NCBI GenBank assembly: GCA_963709185.1
Contig: CAVPVQ010000024.1
Coordinates: 372,001 to 436,000 of the forward strand
Length of the DNA: 64,000 bases
Direction of reading: 5' to 3'
From: Roseiarcus sp963709185
GTDB taxonomy: Bacteria > Pseudomonadota > Alphaproteobacteria > Rhizobiales > Beijerinckiaceae
Part shown: in pieces, positions 58,700-64,000 of the stretch
Position numbering within the stretch: the first letter of the stretch is position 1
Layout: every line of letters begins with the position of its first letter
Translations under genes and position numbers: made by a program
The notes under the pieces: model-generated
The model's input: only the letters and a program-made list of their open reading frames with translations
What the model was told of the DNA's origin: nothing
Database searches by the model: none

Positions 58700-59728
58700 T
58701 CAGAGCTGCTGGTGGAAGTAGCCGAGCAAATCCATTATTTTCGGGACACGCGCCCTTGCGAACTCCATCAGTATATTTGCGCTCTCGAACATCTTATTCA
58801 GAACGACTTCCTGACCCACTACAGAGATGTTAGTGTTGGCGGAAGGATGCCGTATCCGGATCGAAACGGATTTGCCGGACGAAGCTTCGTCCGTCTCCGC
58901 GCCGTCTGGCGACTGATCGCCAAGTTCACGCCGGAGATCGCCGATCCGAACGCCCTTAAACCGAAGATCCACGACGCCTACATGCGGCTTGATCTCGACG
59001 AGAACGCGCGACTGCGGAAACTCCCTAAGATAGAAGACGAACCATTTGTTGCTCGGCGCTCGTTCTTCGGTCTCCGCCGGCAGGGGCAGGTCGGGATAGG
59101 CGGACACGCCGTAGCGGCGGGCCTCTGAGAACCAAGCGGTAAGATTGGGGTCGGCGGTTTTTGTCCAAGGAATTCGGGACTTCGCGCAGGCGGCGCGGAT
59201 CATCCGCCTCTTGTATTCGGTCCGTGCGCTATCGCCGGCCAATATCATCAAGACCTCTTCGTAGCTCAGCATACAATCGAAAGCCTCAAGGCGGACGTCA
59301 CTGAGCCGTCGTTCAGGGGCGATCAACACCGTCACGTAGGTGTCCCACTTTTTCGCATGGCGCCCCTCCTCCCCGCGTTTTCGGTAGCGATCTGGTTGCA
59401 AGTGTGTAAACGCCGCGGCGATCTTGTTTTCGACCATGACGGCTCGCCTTCGACCACCTTCATCCAGATGAACGATTAGAATATCCGTCTCCCCGTCAAC
59501 GGTGGCGACCGAGCGTCTGAGGCTTAGGAGTTCTCCCGGTCTCTCTCGCTCGTCGCCTGTGCGTCGAAGGAACCAGTCCCGGAACTTTGGATTGCACTCG
59601 AGCTCTTCGATCAACAAGAAATCGAGGTCGCGCTCCGTCACATCAACAAAGGTTTCGAAGACTGGCGTTGAGTCGGACAATTGTGGCCTCCCGGGTGCTC
59701 CCCGCGCGGAACATTCGAGTTCGTTCAT
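58700..59728 (-). CDS. Orphan PD-(D/E)XK nuclease-like protein
   Basis: About 342 residues. The motif set TDILIVHLDEGGRRRAVMVENKI (Asp, then E-x-K with Asn between) fits a PD-(D/E)XK core at about 85-110, followed by HLQPDRYRKRGEE. The remaining C-terminal half (NKWFVFYLREFPQSRVLVE, DLRFKGVRIGDL, ILMEFARARVPKIMDLLGYF) is unassigned. No methyltransferase or helicase neighbours, so it is not an evident restriction system. The start is uncertain (ATG 59758 also in frame). Confidence 0.68.
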   Translation of the reverse strand: MNELECSARGAPGRPQLSDSTPVFETFVDVTERDLDFLLIEELECNPKFRDWFLRRTGDERERPGELLSLRRSVATVDGETDILIVHLDEGGRRRAVMVENKIAAAFTHLQPDRYRKRGEEGRHAKKWDTYVTVLIAPERRLSDVRLEAFDCMLSYEEVLMILAGDSARTEYKRRMIRAACAKSRIPWTKTADPNLTAWFSEARRYGVSAYPDLPLPAETEERAPSNKWFVFYLREFPQSRVLVEIKPHVGVVDLRFKGVRIGDLRRELGDQSPDGAETDEASSGKSVSIRIRHPSANTNISVVGQEVVLNKMFESANILMEFARARVPKIMDLLGYFHQQL

Positions 59729-59853
59729 TTTTGATGAGGCAGTCGATACAGCATGCAAACAACTGCATCAGGAGCCAACTTGACAGTCCCAATTTTAGAG
59801 TTCCGGTTTCCGCTGACAACGCCTCGAACGATGACCAATACGACTAACTGTTC

Positions 59854-60915
59854 TCACTTCTCCGACCCGCGCAGCCTCCCCACAATCCCCGTGGGCGCGA
59901 AATAGACCGCCAGGATGAACATCAGGCCGAGCCACAGCAGCCAGCGGTCGGGATGGAACAGGCCGGGCAGGATCGGCAGGCCGGCGCCCGCCGCGGCGGA
60001 CGAAAGGTCGCCCATCAGCGTCTGCAGGTAATTTTCCGCGAGGATGAACAGCGCGGCGCCGGCGACGGCGCCGTACATCGACCCCATGCCGCCGATCACC
60101 ACGATGACGAGAACATCGACCTGGATCGAAAAGCTCAGCGCGGTGTCGGGCCCGGTATAGTGCAGCCACAGCGCGCTGAGCGCCCCCGCCAGGGTCGCGC
60201 CGGCCGCCGAGAGGCAGGTCGCCAGCGTGCGGTGAAAGACGATGCGGTAGCCGAGCGCCTCGGCGCGGAACGGGTTTTCGCGGATCGCCTGAAGCACCCG
60301 CCCGAACGGCGAATTGACGACGCGCAGGAGAACGAGGAACAGCGCCGCGCAGACCGCGAACACCAGATAATAGCTCAGCACGCGCCCGGTGATCCGCACG
60401 CCTAGCGTCTCGCCATCGAACAGGCGGAATGCCGGCCGCAGGACGAACGGGACCTGGAACGAGCGCCCGTCCTCGCCGCCGGTCAGCCAGGACAGCTGCG
60501 AGGCCAGCACGTTGAAGGCATAGGCGACCGCCAGCGTCACCATGGCGAAGAAGATCGTCTGCACGCGCAGCGAAAACAGCCCGATCGCCAGGGCCAGCGC
60601 CAGCGAGACCAGCAGCGCCGCCGCGACGCCGAGCGCCAGTGCGCCCCAGCCCGGCCCGAGCCCATAGAGGGCGATCGCGACGCCATAGGCGCCGACTCCG
60701 AAAAACATCACATGCGCGAACGACACAATGCCGGTGTAGCCGAGCAGCAGATCGTAGGAGGCGGCGAGCAGCGCGTAGATGCAGATGTTGGCGGCGACGT
60801 TCAGCGGCTTGGCGCCGGGAAACAGAAACGGCGCCAGCGCCAGCGCCAGCACGACGACGATCAGCAACGCGGACAGCGCGCGGCTGCGCGGCGGATCGCC
60901 CGACAGGATCATCAT
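59854..60915 (-). CDS. livM: Branched-chain amino acid ABC transporter permease LivM-type
   Basis: 353 residues with about nine membrane helices. Signatures: GYTGIVSFAHVMFFGVGAYG (LivM N-terminal loop), AIRENPFRAEALGYRI (EAA-like loop contacting the ATPases) and IGGMGSMYGAVAGAALFIL. The ATG at 60915 overlaps the livH stop (ATGA). Inner membrane. Last cistron of the operon. Confidence 0.92.
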   Translation of the reverse strand: MMILSGDPPRSRALSALLIVVVLALALAPFLFPGAKPLNVAANICIYALLAASYDLLLGYTGIVSFAHVMFFGVGAYGVAIALYGLGPGWGALALGVAAALLVSLALALAIGLFSLRVQTIFFAMVTLAVAYAFNVLASQLSWLTGGEDGRSFQVPFVLRPAFRLFDGETLGVRITGRVLSYYLVFAVCAALFLVLLRVVNSPFGRVLQAIRENPFRAEALGYRIVFHRTLATCLSAAGATLAGALSALWLHYTGPDTALSFSIQVDVLVIVVIGGMGSMYGAVAGAALFILAENYLQTLMGDLSSAAAGAGLPILPGLFHPDRWLLWLGLMFILAVYFAPTGIVGRLRGSEK

Positions 60916-61926
60916 CGCCCGCTCACCGGATAGAGGCCGCGCGGGCGCCACAGCAGGACCACCACCATCAGCAGGATGTTCGACACCAGCGCCAGTTTGG
61001 GGGCGAGGAATCCGGCGTAGTTGGCGATCAGCGCGACGAGGATCGCGCCGGTGAAGCAGCCGCCGACCGAGCCGAGGCCGCCGACGATGACGACGATGAA
61101 CACCAGCACCAGCAATTCGCCGCCCATCGAGGCGTGCGCCTGCTCGCGATAGAAGCGCCCACAGCACGCCGCCGAGCCCCGCCAGCCCCGAGCCCGGCCA
61201 TGAACACGCCGACGAACAGCCGGTCGATGCGGTAGCCGAGCGCCTCGACCATCTCGCGGTTCTCCACGCCGGCGCGGATCAGCAGGCCGATCCTGGTGCG
61301 GTTGAGGATCAGCATCTGCGCGGCGAACACGCTGAGCCCGACGACGGTCGCGACGATCCGGTATTTCTCGATCGCCGCGTCGCCGATGACGATCGAGCCG
61401 CGCAGGGCGGTCGGCAGGGGCAGCGGAATCTGCTGGGGCCCGAACAGCGCGTAGAGCAATTGCTCGGCGACGATCGCCCCGCCGATCGTCACCAGGATCT
61501 GCTTGAGATGCTGGCCATAGACCGGGACAATCAGCACACGCTCGAAGACGAAGCCCGACGAGCGCGCAGACGACGACCGCCGCCGCGATGGCGAGCAGCA
61601 GCAACGCCGAGGTTCAGGGCGAGCGAATCGGCCTGCGACCAGGCGGCGAGCGGCAGCAGCACGAGCGTGGCGACATAGGCGCCCAGCGCGATGAAGGCGC
61701 CGTGGCCGAAATTGAGCACGTCCATCAGCCCGAACACCAGCGTCAGCCCGGAGGCCATGGTGAAGATCATCATGCCCATCGCCAGGCCGGCGACCGTCAG
61801 CGTCACGAAGGTCGAGGGCGAGCCGATGAACGGGGCGGCGAGCGCGGCGACCAGCAGCGGCGTCAGCGCCGGCGCGATGTCGATTTTTTGTCGCGGCAGC
61901 GCCGCGCCCGCGTCAGTCGCGCTCAT
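60912..61926 (-). pseudogene. livH: Branched-chain amino acid ABC transporter permease LivH-type, four frameshifts
   Basis: It starts MSATDAG at 61926, overlapping the livF stop. The N-terminal part SGLTLVFGLMDVLNFGHGAF is a LivH hallmark. Further pieces are YGQHLKQILVTIGGAIVAEQLL, AGVENREMVEALGYRIDRLFVG and HASMGGELLVLVFIVVIVGGLGSVGG. They are spread over three frames because of one extra base each near 61597, 61553, 61195 and 61160. All four are additions and the rest is undamaged. Neighbouring genes in the operon are intact. I regard it as a working gene affected by sequence errors. Confidence 0.85.
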
Positions 61927-62645
61927 TGGTGCGAATCCAGGGAGAGGCCGAGCAGCCGACCCTGCAACTCGCGGTCCTCCGCCAGCGGCGCCATCAGGCC
62001 CTGATGAACGATGCGGCCGCCGTCCATGACGCGGACGTGGTCGCCGACCTCCTGCGCGACGCGGAAATTCTGCTCGACCAGCAGGATCGTCGCGCCGGTG
62101 CGCTTGATTTCCCTCAGGCATTCGATGAGCGCGCCAATGATCGCCGGCGCGAGGCCCTTGGTCGGCTCGTCGATCAGCAGCAGGCGGCGCGGCTCGACGA
62201 TCGCCCTGGCGATCGACAGCATCTGCTTCTGGCCGCCCGACAGGGCGCCGGCGCGCGACAGCCAGAACTTCCTCAGCGCCGGGAAAAATCCGAAGATCCA
62301 TTCGAGCCGGGCGTCGTCGAGCGGCCCGGCGCGCGCCGCCAGCACCAGATTTTCCCTCACGGTCAGATCGGAAAACACCGCCATCGTCTCCGGCACGTAG
62401 GCGACGCCGGCGCGCGCGATGTCGGGGGTCGCCAGCGCGGCGAGCGGCGCATCGCCAAGCATGATCCTGCCGCGCGAGGCGCGCCACAGCCCCATGATCG
62501 TGCGCAACGCTGTCGTCTTGCCCGCGCCGTTGCGCCCGAGCAGCATGGTGGTCTCGCCGGCCGGCGCGACGAAGTCGACGCCCTGCAGGATGTGATAGCG
62601 CCCGATATGGGTGTGCACCCCCTGCAAGGCGAGTTGCGCGCTCAT
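61923..62645 (-). CDS. livF: Branched-chain amino acid ABC transporter ATP-binding protein LivF-type
   Basis: 240 residues. Walker A LLGRNGAGKTT, Q-loop, ABC signature LSGGQKQML, Walker B LLLIDEPTKGLAPAI, and switch His region VEQNFRVAQEVGDHVRVM. LivF-like by its short tail and the EPTKGLAP motif. Both ends overlap its neighbours by ATGA (start in livG, stop in livH), so translation is coupled. Confidence 0.95.
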   Translation of the reverse strand: MSAQLALQGVHTHIGRYHILQGVDFVAPAGETTMLLGRNGAGKTTALRTIMGLWRASRGRIMLGDAPLAALATPDIARAGVAYVPETMAVFSDLTVRENLVLAARAGPLDDARLEWIFGFFPALRKFWLSRAGALSGGQKQMLSIARAIVEPRRLLLIDEPTKGLAPAIIGALIECLREIKRTGATILLVEQNFRVAQEVGDHVRVMDGGRIVHQGLMAPLAEDRELQGRLLGLSLDSHQ

Positions 62646-63409
62646 GCCGAAGCGAGCCGTTGCGACACGCCGAGATAGGCCTCCTGCACGATCGGCGAGG
62701 CGATGACCGCGCCGGGTTCGCCGTCCGCCACGAGCTGGCCGTTGTGCAGGACGATGATGCGGTCGGCGAGCGAGCGCACCACGTCCATCTTGTGCTCGAC
62801 GAGCAGGATGGTCTTGCTCGCGTCGGCTTTCAGCCGGGCGATGAGATCGAGCACGACGGGAACCTCGTCGACGCTCATCCCGGCGGTCGGCTCGTCGAAC
62901 ATGAAAATCTCCGGCTCGAGCGCCATCATCATCGCGACTTCGAGCTTGCGCTGGTCGCCGTGCGACAGCGAGGCGGCGCGCTGATGACGTTTGCCGGCCA
63001 GCGCGACCCGCTCCAGATTGAACTGCGCGCGCTCGATCAGATCGACGCGCAGCGTCCACGGCCGCGCCATCTCATAATGCACGCCGGCCGCCGCCTGCGT
63101 CGCGAGACGGACGTTTTCGAGAACGCTCAGGGCCGGGAACAGATTGGTGAGCTGAAACGCGCGGCCGATGCCGGCGCGCGCCCGCTCCGCCGCGCTGCGC
63201 TGCGTCACGTCGGCGCCGTTGAGCAGCACGCTGCCGCTGGTGGCGCGCAATTGCCCGGACATCAGGTTGAAATAGGTGGTCTTGCCGGCGCCGTTGGGGC
63301 CGACGATCGCCGTAAGCTCGCCCGGACGAAAGGCGCAGGACACAGCGTCGACGGCGACATGGCCGCCGAACCGCATCGTGACGTCTCTGGTCTCCAGCGA
63401 GGCGGTCAT
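62642..63409 (-). CDS. livG: Branched-chain amino acid ABC transporter ATP-binding protein LivG-type
   Basis: 255 residues from the ATG at 63409 (longer forms run into the repeat region and look non-coding). Walker A VGPNGAGKTTYFNLMSG, LivG-specific IGRAFQLTNLFPALSVLENV, signature SLSHGDQRKLEVAMMMA and Walker B IFMFDEPTAGMSVDEV. First ATPase of the liv unit; the solute-binding gene is upstream beyond the inverted REP pair. Confidence 0.94.
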   Translation of the reverse strand: MTASLETRDVTMRFGGHVAVDAVSCAFRPGELTAIVGPNGAGKTTYFNLMSGQLRATSGSVLLNGADVTQRSAAERARAGIGRAFQLTNLFPALSVLENVRLATQAAAGVHYEMARPWTLRVDLIERAQFNLERVALAGKRHQRAASLSHGDQRKLEVAMMMALEPEIFMFDEPTAGMSVDEVPVVLDLIARLKADASKTILLVEHKMDVVRSLADRIIVLHNGQLVADGEPGAVIASPIVQEAYLGVSQRLASA

Positions 63410-63430
63410 GATGTTCGCAGGCCGGTTGGC

Positions 63431-63490
63431 GACCCTTCTCCCGCTTCGCGGGAGAAGGTGGCCTCGCGCAGCGAGGTCGGATGAGGGCGG
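63431..63490. repeat. REP element (left half of an inverted pair)
   Basis: CCTTCTCCCGC-TTC-GCGGGAGAAGG (63434-63458) is an 11-bp perfect stem, followed by TGGCCTCGCGCAGCGAGGTC and GGATGAGGG. It is a widespread proteobacterial intergenic repeat. Its mirror copy lies at 63547-63610. Confidence 0.8.
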
Positions 63491-63546
63491 TTGCCCCAGT
63501 CGCAACCCCAGCCCACAGGCCCTTTGTTTCGCGCCATCACGCCGAT

Positions 63547-63610
63547 AGGCCCTCATCCGACCTTCGCTGACGCGAAGGTCACCTTCTCCCGCCCAAGGCG
63601 GGAGAAGGGA
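63547..63610. repeat. REP element (right half of an inverted pair)
   Basis: It begins CCCTCATCCGACCTTCGC and ends with CCTTCTCCCGC-CCAA-GCGGGAGAAGG. Inverted relative to the copy at 63431 and 56 nt from it. The pair lies between the solute-binding gene and livG and could attenuate or stabilise the transcript. Confidence 0.8.
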
Positions 63611-63635
63611 TCCCCTCCCCGACTTTCTCGCCGCC

Positions 63636-64000
63636 TCAACGCTTGTTGCGGATCGGGATGTCCATGTCCTCGATCTTCAACTCGCGAACCAGCTCCGGAA
63701 TCGCCCAGGCGACCGCCGGGTCGACCTTGATCTTGAAATGATACATCGACTGCAGGGCCTGATGGTCCTCCTTGCGGAAGATCATCTTGCCCTTGGGCGT
63801 GTCGAACGCCATGCCCTCCATCGCGGCGATCAGCTTCTCGCTATCGGTCGACTTGGCTTTTTCGACCGCCGCGACCACCGCCATGGCGGCCGAAAAGCCG
63901 CCCGCCGTGAACATGTCCGGCGGCCCATTGAAGCGTTTCTGATGTTCGGCGACAAACCAGTCGTTCACCGCGTTCTTCGGGATGCCGTAGTAGTAATAGG
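63636..64000 (-). CDS. ABC transporter solute-binding protein, branched-chain amino acid type (N-terminus outside window)
   Basis: At least 120 residues of the C-terminus, open to the window edge. GIPKNAVNDWFVAEHQKRF, DMFTAGGFSAAMAVVAAVEKA, SEKLIAAMEGMAFDTPKGKMIF and EDHQALQSMYHFKIK are typical of Peripla_BP_6 proteins. It stands upstream of livG-livF-livH-livM on the same strand and is the periplasmic receptor of that transporter. Substrate not determinable from this part. Confidence 0.9.
   Translation of the reverse strand, partial: YYYYGIPKNAVNDWFVAEHQKRFNGPPDMFTAGGFSAAMAVVAAVEKAKSTDSEKLIAAMEGMAFDTPKGKMIFRKEDHQALQSMYHFKIKVDPAVAWAIPELVRELKIEDMDIPIRNKR

Overview
The window is a GC-rich chromosomal segment from an alphaproteobacterium, most likely of the order Hyphomicrobiales (Rhizobiales). 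This rests on gene neighbourhoods I recognise from that order (hisE-coaA, glnK-amtB-ftsK, ftsK followed by lolA and xthA, Tim44-like gene/mltA/Smr gene) and on protein character; the genus cannot be fixed from sequence alone. Coding density is high and most genes are core metabolism, cell envelope or transport. No rRNA, tRNA or CRISPR array was seen.

Layout. 1-3.3 kb: end of an ABC solute-binding gene, then an acyl-CoA dehydrogenase/phosphotransferase pair. 3.4-9.8 kb: membrane cytochrome c, kdsB-pheA, a DUF3892 protein, then Tim44-like/mltA/Smr and a PfkB kinase. 9.9-14.4 kb: TraB/GumN-like protein, coaA, hisE, and a class III cyclase with a zinc ribbon. 14.9-19.3 kb: a sugar and deoxyribose-phosphate catabolic operon (PfkB sugar kinase, deoC, ALDH16-type aldehyde dehydrogenase). 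19.6-22 kb: a beta-propeller-like repeat protein and tesB. 22-27 kb: glnK-amtB behind a sigma-54-type promoter, then ftsK.

27-32.6 kb is an accessory insert separating ftsK from lolA-xthA. It holds a degenerate second ftsK 3' tail, an AlbA_2/ATPase/TPR protein, a broken toxin-antitoxin remnant, and a biuret-hydrolase-like enzyme with a purine/pyrimidine-type permease. 34.6-37.6 kb: a Crp/Fnr regulator divergent from a three-domain copper nitrite reductase (nirK), with two palindromic operators between them, followed by a CopD-like membrane protein. 37.7-45.5 kb: response regulator, cNMP-binding protein, small metalloprotease, HNH nuclease, flavin reductase, metY, TSUP exporter, LysE exporter, quinone oxidoreductase.

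45.6-50.4 kb is a mobile-element graveyard: IS66 and IS5 remnants, a RAYT (REP-associated tyrosine transposase) gene bracketed by inverted copies of a short repeat, loose and tandem copies of that repeat, and a few small cargo genes. 50.4-64 kb: clpS, a RelB/YafQ-type pair, beta-oxidation genes (thiolase and FadJ-like), an ECF42-type sigma factor with its YciI/DGPF partner, an orphan PD-(D/E)XK-like protein, and a complete branched-chain amino-acid-type ABC operon (livG, livF, livH, livM, with a partial solute-binding gene).

A cross-cutting observation: eight otherwise well-conserved genes carry single-base frameshifts, and all fourteen I could resolve are +1 insertions. I read these mainly as sequence or consensus errors, not true pseudogenes, and flag them gene by gene.
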